A stretch of DNA of 64,000 bases from UBA3839 sp963627995 (GCA_963627995.1 CAVGCV010000004.1:62001-126000), one strand, 5' to 3'. Counted from the first letter of the stretch, positions 17,517-27,820 are shown. Numbers and translations are program-made. Notes: generated from the letters alone by a model not told the origin.

Positions 17517-19259
17517 CTATGGCAGCGGCAGGTACCAGTTCTTCTTGTCGGACAGCCGGGCGAAGAGGCCGTCGTCGAACGCGTCCTTTCCTTCGCGCCC
17601 GGCAATCTTCCTGGCCAGGAACGTGGGGTCGCCCCGGCGCAGCGCCACGCGCTGGAGGTCGGCGAAGCGGATGCCCTCGAATGTCTCTTCGAGCGCCATC
17701 TCGTCGACGATGCGGTTCTCCACGTAGAGAATGGAGTCGGCTGCCGTCGCGACATGGCCTTCGAGCTCGGCGACATAGGTCGTGGGCGAGGGAATGGCAT
17801 AGGTGGTGTCGGCGTCGGCCGAGCCGCAGCCGCGCGAGTGGATGCCCTGTGTGTTGCTGCGCAGGAAGGTGTACTGGCTGAAGCTGATGAGGTCGCCGGC
17901 CTTGGCGCGCTCGTCGGCGCTGATGTACTTCTCGATGTTCTGCGACCACAGTCCGTGCTTCAGCACGGCGAATGCCGACTGCGGATAGCCCGCGCGGTTG
18001 AGCGCCTCGGCGTAGCGGAGGTAGACGGTGCCGATGCGCAGTGTGGGGATGTTCTGGATGGTGACGCGGCCGTCGTTCGACGAGCGGTCGTAGCTGTACT
18101 TGCCGAGGCTTTGCGAGACGGTGTTGTCGTTTTTCGAGCCTGTGGCGATGGCGCGCTGCGTGAGCACGGAGTAGAGGCGCAGGTCGCCGCGCTTGTTGGC
18201 GTTGTCGAAGATGAGGTCGGCCGACGGCGACACGGTGTCGGGCAGCTGCGTGGCGGGGTCGGTGTAGACGAGCGTGTAGCGCTGCGAGCGCGAGAGTTCG
18301 GTGAGGGCTGCCGACGATGTCGCCTGGAAGTAGTAGTTGTTTTCGGCGGTCGACGTGAACACGTCGGGCAGGTAGCTGATGGTGCCGTCGTAGAGCGACG
18401 TTGCCATCGGGATGACGGCCACGACTTCCTGCGAGCCGGTGCTGAAGAGCTGGCCGTAGCTGCTCGAGATGCTCTCGAACTTGTAGCTGGCCCATGTGGC
18501 GGCGTTGGTGCCGGTGGTGTGGATGTTGTTCTGCAGCGTGAGGTAGTCGTGGTAGTATTTCGCCGCGTCGGCGTAGCGGCCGCTCCAGAGGCACATGTCG
18601 CCCAGCAGCACGCGGACGGGGTAGAAGAACTTGGCGGAGCTGATGCCGTTCATGGAGCCGAGGCTGGGCAGCTGCGTGTCGGCGTAGGGCGCGAGGTCGT
18701 TGATGAAGTATTCGCAGAGCCCCGCGATGTCCTTCTTTTCGTAGAGCGAGGGCGTGCCGTCCTTCTCGGTGAGGATGGGCTTCGTGACGAACGGCACCTG
18801 TCCGTAGTGGATGGCGAGCTGGAGGTAGGTCCACGCGCGGATGGCCTTGACGGCGGCGTACTCGCGGATGAACACCTTTTCGCCGCGCTTGCTGAGGCTG
18901 GTGTCGGCGCGCGCGATGAAGAAGTTGCAGTTCTGGATGACGGCGTAGTAGTCGCTCGGCACGTTGTAGTCGTTGTCTGTACCGGCCGTGAAGCCGGCTA
19001 TCTCCTGCAGCTGCGTGCTTGCCTGCGGTGTGAGCGAGGTGAGTTCGCCGCGCAGCTCGCCCAGCAGGATGGTGCGGTCGGCCACGGCCTGCAGCTTGTT
19101 GAGGATGCCGACGAGCGAGTAGACGGTGTCGGTGGGAGATGAAATCTTGTTGTCCTCCTCGAACTCGACGAGGCTTGAGTCGATGTCGGTGCAGGAGGCT
19201 GCGCCCAGTCCGAAGGCGGCCAGCAGGGGCAGCGCGCGTGCGATATGCTTGAGTTTCAT
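17517..19259 (-). CDS. SusD/RagB-family outer-membrane glycan-binding lipoprotein (second pair)
   Basis: A 580-residue lipoprotein with Cys23 after GLGAAS. The SusD-type TPR core is visible (REYAAVKAIRAWTYLQLAIHYGQVPF, LRYAEALNRAGYPQ in shorter form), as is the typical C-terminus (FEGIRFADLQRVALR and NWYLPLP). SusD proteins cap the SusC TonB-dependent transporter and bind the oligosaccharide cargo on the cell surface. Its SusC partner is immediately upstream with a 19-bp gap. The esterase gene begins 40 bp downstream. It shows only family-level similarity to the other two SusD proteins in the window, so it presumably recognises a different part of the substrate. Confidence 0.9.
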   Translation of the reverse strand: MKLKHIARALPLLAAFGLGAASCTDIDSSLVEFEEDNKISSPTDTVYSLVGILNKLQAVADRTILLGELRGELTSLTPQASTQLQEIAGFTAGTDNDYNVPSDYYAVIQNCNFFIARADTSLSKRGEKVFIREYAAVKAIRAWTYLQLAIHYGQVPFVTKPILTEKDGTPSLYEKKDIAGLCEYFINDLAPYADTQLPSLGSMNGISSAKFFYPVRVLLGDMCLWSGRYADAAKYYHDYLTLQNNIHTTGTNAATWASYKFESISSSYGQLFSTGSQEVVAVIPMATSLYDGTISYLPDVFTSTAENNYYFQATSSAALTELSRSQRYTLVYTDPATQLPDTVSPSADLIFDNANKRGDLRLYSVLTQRAIATGSKNDNTVSQSLGKYSYDRSSNDGRVTIQNIPTLRIGTVYLRYAEALNRAGYPQSAFAVLKHGLWSQNIEKYISADERAKAGDLISFSQYTFLRSNTQGIHSRGCGSADADTTYAIPSPTTYVAELEGHVATAADSILYVENRIVDEMALEETFEGIRFADLQRVALRRGDPTFLARKIAGREGKDAFDDGLFARLSDKKNWYLPLP

Positions 19260-19278
19260 GACTTTGACGGTTTGGATG

Positions 19279-22200
19279 TTACAGATTGATTTTCACGCCG
19301 AGCGAGAAGCTCCGCCCCATGGAGAGCAGCCCGCGGTCGATGCCGAGGCTGAGCGCGGAGTTGCTCATGGCGAACTCCGGGTCGTTCCCGAGGTACTTGG
19401 TGAGGGTGAAGAGGTTGTTGGCCGCGCCCCACACGGTGACGCCCTGGATGTAGGTGGAGCTGATGGGGATGTCGTAGCTGAGCGTGAGCTTCTTGAGGCG
19501 CAGGTAGCTTCCGTCCTCAATCCAGCGGTCGGAGAAGCGCGAGTTGCCCATCTCGTCGAGGTAGCTGGCGCGGGGGATGTCGGTCTGCTGCCCCTCGTGC
19601 GTCCAGCGGTGGAGCATGGCGGTCGTCTGGTTGTAGAAGTGCGACCCGCTCTCGGTGATGCTGCGCTGGTAGTTGTAAACGTCGTTGCCGAGCGAGTAGT
19701 TGAACACGGCGCTCAGCGTCATCCGCTTGTAGCGGAGGGCCGTGGAGATGCTGCCGTAGATGTCGGGGTTCGGGTCGCCGATGACTTGCATGTCCTGCTC
19801 GTTGATTTCGTGGTCGGCGTAGGCATCGACGAACTTCATGTCGCCGGCGGAGAAATACTGCTTCTGTCCCGATGCCGTGCGCTGGAACAGGCCGGCCTCG
19901 GCCGCCTCGTCGCTCGTGGCGAACACGCCGTCGGTCTTGTAGCCGTAGAACATTCCGATGGGCTGTCCGACGCGGCTGATGATGGTGGCGCCGTAGAGCT
20001 CGTTCTTGATGGCCTCCTGCCCGTTGGGCAGGGCCTTGATTTCGTTCTTGTAGTGGCCTACGCTCGCGCCGATGTCCCATTTCCAGCTGGCGGTGTTGAT
20101 GAGCTTTGCGTTGGCCGCGATGTCGAATCCCTGGTTGGCTATCTTTCCTCCGTTTGTCCAGTTTGTCCGCTGGCCGGTGAGGTAGGACAGCGTGTTGAGG
20201 GACAGGAGGTTGCTCGTGGTGCTGTTGAAGTAGTGGAACGACACGCTGAGGCGGTTGTTCAGCGCTGCGAGCGACAGGCCGGCGGTGAGGCGGCCGGTGG
20301 TCTCCCACTGCAGCCGGGTGTTGCCGATGTTGCCGAGCGTGAGGCCCGACAGGCTGTTGAACACCTTGCCCGCGACGAAGTAGGTGCGCGATGCCGTTGT
20401 CTGGATGTCGTCGTTGCCCACGAGGTCGTAGCCTGCGTTGAGCCTGAGGTAGTCGAGCCCCTTGAGGCGGAACCAGCGTTCGTTGCTGACCACCCAAGCG
20501 GCCTCGACCGAGGGGAAGAATCCCCATGCGTAGTTCCCGATCTTCACGCCGTCCGACGCATCGGGCCCGAACTTCGACGAGCCGTCCATGGCGAGGGCTG
20601 CGGTCAGGTAGTAGCGTTCGGCGAAGTTGTAGTCGGCCTGTGCGTAGTAGGTCATGTCGATGTCCTCGTCGTCGGCTCCGTCGGTGTCCTTGTACTGCAG
20701 CGAGCTGGACATGTTGGGCGTCTTGTCGTTGCCCGAGTTGTAGCCGATTTGCGTGTTGAGCTTGTAGGAGTTGCGCAGGTAGCGCAGTCCGCCGCGCACG
20801 CTGAGCCAGTGGGCGTTCCAGCGGTTGTGGTAGTTGAAGTAGGTGTCGCTCATGATGGTGGTCTGCTTCCCGGCCAGCGAGGAAGCGCAGTTGTGCACGC
20901 GCCCGATGCCCTCTACGTCGTAGTCGGGCACGCCGTTGGTGGGGAGGTAGTAGTTCTCGTCGGTATTGACGAGCTGGAAGGCGAAGTGCTCGGCCAGGCT
21001 CCAGTGGCGGCTGATGTCCCACCGGGGCGTGACGGCCAGTGTGATCATGCGGTTGCCGAAGTAGTTCTTGTTGTCGCCGTCGCCGTTGCGCAGGATGGCC
21101 AGCGGGTTGGCCAGGCTCGTGCGGTAGGAGCTGGATGCGAGCACGTCGGACAGGTAGTCGTCGGCCTCGGCGATGTAGCCGGAGAGGTTGCCGTTGGCAT
21201 CGTAGGCGTAGGGGCTGAGGAACGGCGCCTTGATGAGGCTGAGGAACGAGGGCGAGGAGATGACTCCGTCGGTGACGTCGCTCTTGATTCCGTCGTCGCG
21301 CATGTCGCGCGTTACGTCGGAGTAGGAGGCGTCGAAGCGGGCGTACAGGCTTTTGGCGAGCTTGATGTCGGAGTTGAGGCGCAGGTTGAAGCGCGAGAAG
21401 TCGTTGTTCTTCAGTGTGGCGCCGGCCTGTGCGTAACCCACGGACAGGTTGTAGTTGGCGATGTCGTCGCCGCCCTGCACGTTGATGCTGTAGTTCTGCG
21501 TGAAGGCCTGGTCGTAGACGTGGTCGCTCCAGTCCGTGTTGTTGTGGTACTGGTTGTAGTAATAGTAGTTCGGGTCGGTGTTGAGGAACTTGAAGGAGTT
21601 CGACTTCGTGCCAGTCGTCCCAATCAGCTCGGAGGCATAGACGCGGAACTGCTCGCCGTTCATCATCTCGGTCATGCGTGGAAGCAGCTCGTAGCTGCCG
21701 CCGATGCTCACGTCGATTTTCGTGGCCATGCTCTTGTTGCGCTTTGTCTCAACCACCACCACGCCGTTCGCGCCCTTGGCTCCATAGATGGCCGTTCCGT
21801 TTTTCAGGACGGAGATGCGCTCGATGTCCTCCACCATGATGTTGGCGAGGATGTTGTTGAACAGTCCGTCGTGGAGCGAGGGGCGGCTGAGCTGCATGTC
21901 CTGGATGACGCCGTCGATGATGACGAGCGGCTGTGCGTTGGCGTTGAGCGAGTTCAGTCCGTTCATGTACATGGCGATGCCCTCGCCGGGAACGCCGCTG
22001 CGGGTGAGTGTGCGCATGTCGCCGCCGAGGGCGGTTTGCAGCTGGGTGTCGATGGAGAGGTCGTTGTTGTTGTAGGCGACGTTGGCGCTGCGGCTGCTTG
22101 TGGCGGTCGTCTGCGACGTGTAGATTTCGGAGAACGACGCGCTGTGCATCTGCGTCACGACAATTCCGGCATCTTTTCCGACGGCTTGCTGCACCATGTT

Positions 22201-22488
22201 GTAGCCGTCGCCGCGCAGGGTGAGCGAGGTGGTGTAGTGGGGGACGCGGATGCTGTATTCGCCCTCTTCGTTGGTCATGGCCGCATAGCGCGTGTCGTTG
22301 AATGCGGTGACGCGTATGCCGGCCGCCGGCTGTTTCGTGGCGCTGTCGATGACCTTGCCCTTGATTTCTTTCGTCTCGATACTTTCCTTTTCCGTGGCCG
22401 TGGCTTTCGGCGCCGGAACTTCATCCTGCGCCTTGACGGGGGCGGTTGCGGCGGAAAGGATGGCTATGGTAATGAGTGCTTTCTTCAT
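19279..22488 (-). CDS. SusC/RagA-family TonB-dependent outer-membrane transporter (second pair)
   Basis: A 1069-residue protein. The signal peptide is MKKALITIAILSAATAPVKA. A carboxypeptidase-D-like regulatory domain (about 42-125; IKGKVIDSATKQPAAG) precedes the plug (VLKNGTAIYGAKGANGVVVV, about residues 235-255) and the 22-strand barrel, which ends RSFSLGVKINL. The plug lacks the long SusC-typical N-terminal box seen in the first pair and has an unusual acidic spacer (EVPAPKATATEKES) before the CarboxypepD domain. It begins 3 bp after the stop of the FAS1 lipoprotein gene, so expression is tightly tied to that gene. It imports the oligosaccharide captured by the SusD gene just downstream. 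Confidence 0.92.
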   Translation of the reverse strand: MKKALITIAILSAATAPVKAQDEVPAPKATATEKESIETKEIKGKVIDSATKQPAAGIRVTAFNDTRYAAMTNEEGEYSIRVPHYTTSLTLRGDGYNMVQQAVGKDAGIVVTQMHSASFSEIYTSQTTATSSRSANVAYNNNDLSIDTQLQTALGGDMRTLTRSGVPGEGIAMYMNGLNSLNANAQPLVIIDGVIQDMQLSRPSLHDGLFNNILANIMVEDIERISVLKNGTAIYGAKGANGVVVVETKRNKSMATKIDVSIGGSYELLPRMTEMMNGEQFRVYASELIGTTGTKSNSFKFLNTDPNYYYYNQYHNNTDWSDHVYDQAFTQNYSINVQGGDDIANYNLSVGYAQAGATLKNNDFSRFNLRLNSDIKLAKSLYARFDASYSDVTRDMRDDGIKSDVTDGVISSPSFLSLIKAPFLSPYAYDANGNLSGYIAEADDYLSDVLASSSYRTSLANPLAILRNGDGDNKNYFGNRMITLAVTPRWDISRHWSLAEHFAFQLVNTDENYYLPTNGVPDYDVEGIGRVHNCASSLAGKQTTIMSDTYFNYHNRWNAHWLSVRGGLRYLRNSYKLNTQIGYNSGNDKTPNMSSSLQYKDTDGADDEDIDMTYYAQADYNFAERYYLTAALAMDGSSKFGPDASDGVKIGNYAWGFFPSVEAAWVVSNERWFRLKGLDYLRLNAGYDLVGNDDIQTTASRTYFVAGKVFNSLSGLTLGNIGNTRLQWETTGRLTAGLSLAALNNRLSVSFHYFNSTTSNLLSLNTLSYLTGQRTNWTNGGKIANQGFDIAANAKLINTASWKWDIGASVGHYKNEIKALPNGQEAIKNELYGATIISRVGQPIGMFYGYKTDGVFATSDEAAEAGLFQRTASGQKQYFSAGDMKFVDAYADHEINEQDMQVIGDPNPDIYGSISTALRYKRMTLSAVFNYSLGNDVYNYQRSITESGSHFYNQTTAMLHRWTHEGQQTDIPRASYLDEMGNSRFSDRWIEDGSYLRLKKLTLSYDIPISSTYIQGVTVWGAANNLFTLTKYLGNDPEFAMSNSALSLGIDRGLLSMGRSFSLGVKINL

Positions 22489-22491
22489 GGC

Positions 22492-24090
22492 TTATTCCTC
22501 CTCTTTCGTTGGTTTGAGATAGATGCAGTCGAGGTACATGTCGCGGGAGTAGGAGGTCTCGCGGCGGCTGATTTGGCATTCCAGCTGGAGCTGCACCGTC
22601 ACGTTGGTCTGCTGGTAGTTGCAGACGGGGAAGGTGAACGTGCCGATTTTCAGCGTATCGACGGCATAGGGGTTGTTTGACACCGCTTGGTCGAACTTCT
22701 TTGTCTGGACGTGTCCCTCGTGGTCGGTGTAGGTGAGCATGGCGACAAACTTGTTGGGCTTGAAGTCGCGCGACGCCGTGTTGTAGACCGTCTTGGGGAG
22801 GATGACGGCGCAGATGTCGTAGGTGCCGGCCAGCGTGTTGGCCACCTCGAACTTGCACTTCCAGTTCGACGAGCTCGTCTTGGGGTTGATGCGCAGGTAG
22901 CCCTCGGAGATGCTGTCGGCTGCCGTGGCGCGGTACTCCAGCGTGCAGTCGCTGCGGTCGAGGATGTTGGCCTCGCGCTCTGCCTCCGTCTTGATGGGGA
23001 GGAAGTAGATGTCCTCGGGCTTGAACGGCCATTGCGACAGGTTGTAGAACACGCCGTTGCTGCCCTCGAGGGAATCCCGCACGTAGGTGCCGGAGAAGAT
23101 GCCCCCGTCGGCCAGCGGCTTGTAATAGACGTGGCGGGCGGGCTTGGCATAGCGGACGTAGCTCGTGGAGAAGGCCGAGTCGTTGAGATGCTGCACGTTG
23201 CGGTTGTAGAACAAGTCCTGCATCAGCATCCGGCTGGCCCAGTACGTCTGCACGGAGTCTGCCTTCTCAAGGCTGCCGTAGTCGAAGTACTTCTGCGCCT
23301 CGTCATAGACGGCTTCCCACGTGTCCTTGTCGGGCACGAGCATGATGAAGGAGGAGTCCTCCCGGTTGATGTGGTCGAACGTGTAGAACAGCTGGTTCGT
23401 GCGTACCAGCACGGAGTCGGAATAGACCTTCTCTCCGTCAACGATGCCGCTCACGATGCTGCGGTTCTCGTCCAGCTCCAGCTTCTCGTATTTCATGAGG
23501 AAGTTCCCGAGGTGGGCGTATTGCGGAATGGAGGTGATTCCCTCGTAGATGTTGTAGGCGTAGGGTACGTCGGCGCTGACCACGTGCAGCAGGCCGTTTG
23601 TGGCCGGGACGTTGTAGCGGTTGGCCACCATCTCGGCATTCCTCAGCCCTGTGGAGGTGAGCGGCAGCTCCTTGTCGTTCAGCATGAGCACCGATGCCTG
23701 GGTCGAGCTGTTGATGGTGTAGAGGTTGTGCGTGATGTGGTTCATCACGAAGCGGCGAGCCACGGCCGAGTCGCCTTTCTCTGTCTGGCATTCTGCCAGC
23801 AGCGCGTCCACGTCGAATGTCCCGTTTTGAGGAGCCCATACCGTGAGCGTCTGGTCGGCGTTCAGCAGGTCGGCGTAGGTGACGTTCGTTCGTTTCGCGT
23901 TGTTGTAGACGTGGGTGGCTTGCAGCACTTTGAGGAAGTCGCTGAGGTCGGGGCTTTCTTTCACCAACTCATACAGGGACTGGCTCGATGCCACCGAGGG
24001 GTCGTAGTGGTCGTCCCATGTGTCGGAGCAGCCCTGCAGCCCCAGTCCGACACCTGCCAACGCGCTGATGATATACTGATAGAGTTTCAT
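22492..24090 (-). CDS. FAS1 (fasciclin) domain lipoprotein, third in the operon
   Basis: A 532-residue lipoprotein starting at the ATG at 24090 (lipidated Cys21 after LGLQG). The segment TWDDHYDP just after the signal is typical of Bacteroidales FAS1 lipoproteins. The first FAS1 domain (about 35-180) has LTVWAPQNGTF and the H2-like NGLLHVVSADV. A second FAS1-like region follows (about 185-345). The C-terminal 170 residues look like a beta-sandwich (KCKFEVANTLAGTYDI). FAS1 domains mediate carbohydrate or protein adhesion. Surface display beside the Sus complex and capture of polymer are inferred. It lies 3 bp upstream of the second SusC. Confidence 0.83.
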   Translation of the reverse strand: MKLYQYIISALAGVGLGLQGCSDTWDDHYDPSVASSQSLYELVKESPDLSDFLKVLQATHVYNNAKRTNVTYADLLNADQTLTVWAPQNGTFDVDALLAECQTEKGDSAVARRFVMNHITHNLYTINSSTQASVLMLNDKELPLTSTGLRNAEMVANRYNVPATNGLLHVVSADVPYAYNIYEGITSIPQYAHLGNFLMKYEKLELDENRSIVSGIVDGEKVYSDSVLVRTNQLFYTFDHINREDSSFIMLVPDKDTWEAVYDEAQKYFDYGSLEKADSVQTYWASRMLMQDLFYNRNVQHLNDSAFSTSYVRYAKPARHVYYKPLADGGIFSGTYVRDSLEGSNGVFYNLSQWPFKPEDIYFLPIKTEAEREANILDRSDCTLEYRATAADSISEGYLRINPKTSSSNWKCKFEVANTLAGTYDICAVILPKTVYNTASRDFKPNKFVAMLTYTDHEGHVQTKKFDQAVSNNPYAVDTLKIGTFTFPVCNYQQTNVTVQLQLECQISRRETSYSRDMYLDCIYLKPTKEEE

Positions 24091-24127
24091 GGAATTTGTG
24101 ATTTGCGGTGTTCGTTGAATGGCTTTC

Positions 24128-26047
24128 TTAGTGGGTGTCTTCAGCTGTAAGGCCTGCATACACGCTCTTCGGACAAAGCTCGAAATAGTTGATGGGGAAC
24201 TCGGCCTTGGGGTTCTCGATGACGAGCTTCATGCGCACCCAGTACTCCTTTTCGGGCGACATGGTCTGCGTGCAGAGAATCTTGCGGAGCTTGCCGCTTT
24301 GGTCGCGCAGAATGTTCTCGCCGCCTTGCGCCCACGAGTCCATGTCCTTCATGTAGCCGCGGTTGTGCATGGCCTTGTCGATGGCGCGGTTCTCGTTGGC
24401 GTCCTCCGTGTCGGCCACCCATCCGATACTCGGGTCTGCACCCCACACGCGGAGGTCGATGGGGATGCCCATGGGCTGCATGTCGTCTTTCGTCCCGAAA
24501 TAGACTTGGACAACGCCGCGCATGGTGCCCGAACCGTAGGCAAACCGCACTTCGTAGGTGTTCTCGGGGACAGGTGGCAACTTGAAGGAGATGTCGAACT
24601 GCCCGACGAGGTCCACGCAGTCTTGGTAGGTCACCATCCAGATGCCGCGCTGGCGGAGGGTCAGTGCCGGCGTGTGCCCGTGGAAGTCCCATCCGTCGAT
24701 GACCTTGAAGCCCGTGGCGTTGTTCATGTTGCCGCGCGCGCCGCAGTTCATGAACTCGGGCGAAAGGGTGACGGCGTCGATGCGGATGCGGTCGTTGAAC
24801 ACCACGTCGCGCGTCTCGACGTTGTAGGTCAGGATGTCGTCGATGTAGTGGTAGATGCCGTTCAGTGCCTGCTGGTCGATGTTCCCCATCTCGTTGGGCG
24901 GCAGCACGCGGATGCCGCGCACGGTGTAGTTCTCGCCCACGCCCTTGCGGTTGATGAAGAGACCGTCGGCTGGCGAGCTCATCTTCATGATGGTGCCGGG
25001 CATGAGCGTCGTATACCAGTCGGTGCAGTCGATGAGGTTGGTCTTGGCGCAGATGGTCTTTGCGTCGCCATAGACCGTCCAGTCGTTGTAGGCGCCGTAG
25101 TAGGGCAGCAGGTGGTAGGAGATGAAGCGGTTGAGCGGATTCTTGCGGTTCTTGTAGTCGTCGTCGTACAGCCCCGCGTCCTCGGGATACACCTCGTCAT
25201 ACACTTGCTTGGCGTAGGCCTTCAAGTCGTCGAGGCTGTTGATGCCGTGCTGGGCATACACCTCGTCCGTCTCGGTGAAGGCGGAATAGCGCTTCTTGCG
25301 GATGCCGACGTAGTACATCCGGTAGGTTCCTCCGCCCGTGGAGATGGTCGTCCCCTTGTTCACGGAGTCCTCTCCGCAGAAGTAGCTGTTGTCGATGTAC
25401 TCGTAGAGCGAGTCGCACAGCCCCGTCAGGGTGAGGGCGGAGTTGAACAGTGAGATGTTCTCGTCCTCGGCCATCAGCTCGGCGATGTACTGGCTGTTGG
25501 GCTGGATGACGTGGTCGAGCGTGTGGACCACGCCGTTCTCCACCGAGTCGTCGCGCACGACGATGCGCGACAGCTTGTTGATGTAATAGACGGCGTTGCT
25601 TGTCACCGCGTCGGAGTCGGTCGAGAACGTGAGGTAGCGGTCGTTGAGGTTCGACGAGGGGATGTTTCCGTCGCTCAAGTCGGTGGTGAAGTAGGCGTAT
25701 TTGATGATGTGGTTCCACGCGATGGTGTCGCAGTCGGCCTTTGTCAGCTCGGCCACGCTGCCGAGGCCGCGCTCTTTCAGGTAGAGGCCGATGGCGTCGT
25801 TGGTCGGGGCAAGGCACGTGTAGGTGCCGTAGGTGGCCATCATGCCGTACATGCCGCTGCGTTGCAGGATTTCCACAAACTCGCTGAACTGCTCTGGACG
25901 CTTTTGCAGGTAGTCCGACACCATCTCGCCGTCGAACACGTAGTAGTTCTCGGCATTCGGGTCGTCGCTGCAACTCACCATGCTTGCCGCTGGCGCAAGG
26001 ACGATGGCTGCGGTGGCAAGGAGAGTCTTTATTTTCTGAAGTCTCAT
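24128..26047 (-). CDS. FAS1 (fasciclin) domain lipoprotein with C-terminal beta-sandwich, second in the operon
   Basis: A 639-residue lipoprotein (Cys26 after ASMVS). The ATG at 26047 is preferred over a TTG nine bases upstream. FAS1 signatures are clear: CLAPTNDAI near residue 85 and VHTLDHVIQPN near residue 185, followed by a second FAS1-like module. From about residue 420 a jelly-roll-like domain appears (LTLRQRGIWMVTYQD, TYEVRFAYGSGTMRG), reminiscent of carbohydrate-binding modules fused to FAS1 in PUL proteins. It sits 63 bp after the first SusD and 37 bp before the next FAS1 gene. A surface glycan-binding protein is the likely function, by context. Confidence 0.83.
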   Translation of the reverse strand: MRLQKIKTLLATAAIVLAPAASMVSCSDDPNAENYYVFDGEMVSDYLQKRPEQFSEFVEILQRSGMYGMMATYGTYTCLAPTNDAIGLYLKERGLGSVAELTKADCDTIAWNHIIKYAYFTTDLSDGNIPSSNLNDRYLTFSTDSDAVTSNAVYYINKLSRIVVRDDSVENGVVHTLDHVIQPNSQYIAELMAEDENISLFNSALTLTGLCDSLYEYIDNSYFCGEDSVNKGTTISTGGGTYRMYYVGIRKKRYSAFTETDEVYAQHGINSLDDLKAYAKQVYDEVYPEDAGLYDDDYKNRKNPLNRFISYHLLPYYGAYNDWTVYGDAKTICAKTNLIDCTDWYTTLMPGTIMKMSSPADGLFINRKGVGENYTVRGIRVLPPNEMGNIDQQALNGIYHYIDDILTYNVETRDVVFNDRIRIDAVTLSPEFMNCGARGNMNNATGFKVIDGWDFHGHTPALTLRQRGIWMVTYQDCVDLVGQFDISFKLPPVPENTYEVRFAYGSGTMRGVVQVYFGTKDDMQPMGIPIDLRVWGADPSIGWVADTEDANENRAIDKAMHNRGYMKDMDSWAQGGENILRDQSGKLRKILCTQTMSPEKEYWVRMKLVIENPKAEFPINYFELCPKSVYAGLTAEDTH

Positions 26048-26110
26048 GGTCGTCAAGTGTATTTGGTTGTTGTTTCCTGGTTCTTCTGAAAAGGTTCTTT
26101 TTCGTCTTGT

Positions 26111-27820
26111 TCAGAAATTCTGCGAGGTGTTGTCCGTCTCGTAGGCAGGGTTCTGTTTCAAGAATGGGTTGGCTTTCAGCTCGTCGCGGTGGTAGGGGAA
26201 GTAGAGCGCGTCGGCTGCGGCCAGGCGGATGCGGATGGCCGTGATGTTGTCGTTGAACTTGGGCACGACCTTCGTCACCATGCGCGAGTTGCTGCCGTCG
26301 CGGCGCGAGAGGCGGACGAGGTCGAACCAGCGCTTCCCCTCGAACATGAGCTCGCGCTGGCGCTCGTCGAGCACGAGGTCTTCCATCGTGGTGCGCGACG
26401 TGGCGTAGTCGTCGTACACGAGCGTGTCGGTGGTCGCCACGCGCTTGTTGTTGGCGCGCCGCCATACGGCCGACACGCCGGCAAATGCGTCGCGGTAGCG
26501 TGCCTCTTGCTCCTCGCTGAGCGTTTCGCCCGTCTCCACCTTCCCGGCGAGCTCCACAAGGGCTTCCGAGCGCATGAGGATGACGTCCGTGAGGCGGTAG
26601 ACAACCCAGTTGGCGTAGTCGGTGCTGCGCGTGCTGGCATTGATGTTGGGCAGTCCGCCCGTGGTGGTGCTGCTGCGGAAGCTGACGCTGGAGTTGACGT
26701 ACTTGCGGATGTTGACGCGGCTGGAGGCCTCCTCCATGTTCTCAAGCGCGCGGCAGTCCGTCTTCGCGAAGTATTTGTTCAGTCCCGCGCTGAGGTCGCT
26801 GAACAGGAACGTCGGCGCCGACAGCTGGCCGTTCTTGTTGCTGCTTTTCCCGTAGAAGTCGCTGACGAGCGTGTTCTTCTGCGTCTGGTTCTCCGGGAAG
26901 TTGAGTTCGAAGAGGCTCTCGAACGAGTTGCCCGACCCGAAGATTTGGGTGTACGTCTGTCCGGCGTAGCTGCTGCCGCTCGGCGACTCGCTGATGAGCG
27001 GATAGCGGCCGTAGAGCTCCACCTTTATGTTGATGGGGTCTTCCTCGAGGTCTTCTTCGTATTCCTTGATTTTCTGCTCGATGATGAGGTCGCAGTAGTC
27101 AACGCATTTCTGGTAGTCGCCCCTCCACAGGTACATGTCGGCCAGCAGGGCGTAGAGGCTCCAGCGCGTGATGCGGCTGGTGTTCTCCTGCGAGTCCTCG
27201 CCATAGCTGCGGACGGCGTCGTCTTTCACGCTCTCCAAGTCCTGGATGAGCGCGTCGAGCACTTGGTCGAACTTGGTGGCTGGCACTTGGTACGCCTGGT
27301 TGTCCTCCTTCGACGGCTCTGTGACGTAGGGCACGTCGCGGAACGTGCGGATGAGGTAGAAGTAGCACAGGGCGCGGAGGGCCGAGACCTCGGCGATGTG
27401 GGCCTTCATCTCGGCCTCCGTGTAGTTGGGGTCGAGGTCTTTCACGCGCGGGGCGTAGTGGATGACCGTGTTGCAGCGGTTGATGCACTGGTAGAAGCAT
27501 TCCCACTTTGCGTACTTGTTGGTCTCCAGCAGGTTCTCTTTCAGAATCTGCGTGACGGCGTACTCCGTTCCGGAGCCGCTCGTGAGGTTGTCGCTGCGAA
27601 GCTCGCCCCACACGAGCAGCCGCTTCATGCAGTCGGCCGTCTCCAGCTGCGAGTAGCAGGCATTGACCACGCTGTTCACGTCGGCCTCCTCTGTCCAGTA
27701 GCGCTCCAGCACGATGTCGTTCTGGGGAACGATGGTCAGGAAGTCGTCGCAGGAAGCGAGCAGCAGGGCGCAGCCCAGCAGCGGGAGACTGCCATTCTTG
27801 ATGATATTTCTGAATTTCAT
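26111..27820 (-). CDS. SusD/RagB-family lipoprotein (first pair)
   Basis: A 569-residue lipoprotein with Cys24 (GCALLLASC) followed by DDFLTIVPQNDI, the usual SusD N-terminus. The TPR core (ALRALCYFYLIRTFRDVPYV) and the late motif LDERQRELMFEGKRWFDLVRL identify the family strongly. It follows its SusC partner by 45 bp. Its role is surface capture of oligosaccharide and delivery into the transporter. Only short stretches resemble the SusD at 17517. Confidence 0.93.
   Translation of the reverse strand: MKFRNIIKNGSLPLLGCALLLASCDDFLTIVPQNDIVLERYWTEEADVNSVVNACYSQLETADCMKRLLVWGELRSDNLTSGSGTEYAVTQILKENLLETNKYAKWECFYQCINRCNTVIHYAPRVKDLDPNYTEAEMKAHIAEVSALRALCYFYLIRTFRDVPYVTEPSKEDNQAYQVPATKFDQVLDALIQDLESVKDDAVRSYGEDSQENTSRITRWSLYALLADMYLWRGDYQKCVDYCDLIIEQKIKEYEEDLEEDPINIKVELYGRYPLISESPSGSSYAGQTYTQIFGSGNSFESLFELNFPENQTQKNTLVSDFYGKSSNKNGQLSAPTFLFSDLSAGLNKYFAKTDCRALENMEEASSRVNIRKYVNSSVSFRSSTTTGGLPNINASTRSTDYANWVVYRLTDVILMRSEALVELAGKVETGETLSEEQEARYRDAFAGVSAVWRRANNKRVATTDTLVYDDYATSRTTMEDLVLDERQRELMFEGKRWFDLVRLSRRDGSNSRMVTKVVPKFNDNITAIRIRLAAADALYFPYHRDELKANPFLKQNPAYETDNTSQNF

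Noticed and set aside
17477..17800. Upstream extension of the esterase frame into SusD
   Set aside because: The signal peptide at 17476 marks the true start; the extension has shadow composition.
19126..22680. An 1184-residue plus-strand open frame across the second SusC
   Set aside because: It is low-complexity Val/Gly/Asp/Glu sequence, the shadow of the minus-strand SusC, and shows no family motif.
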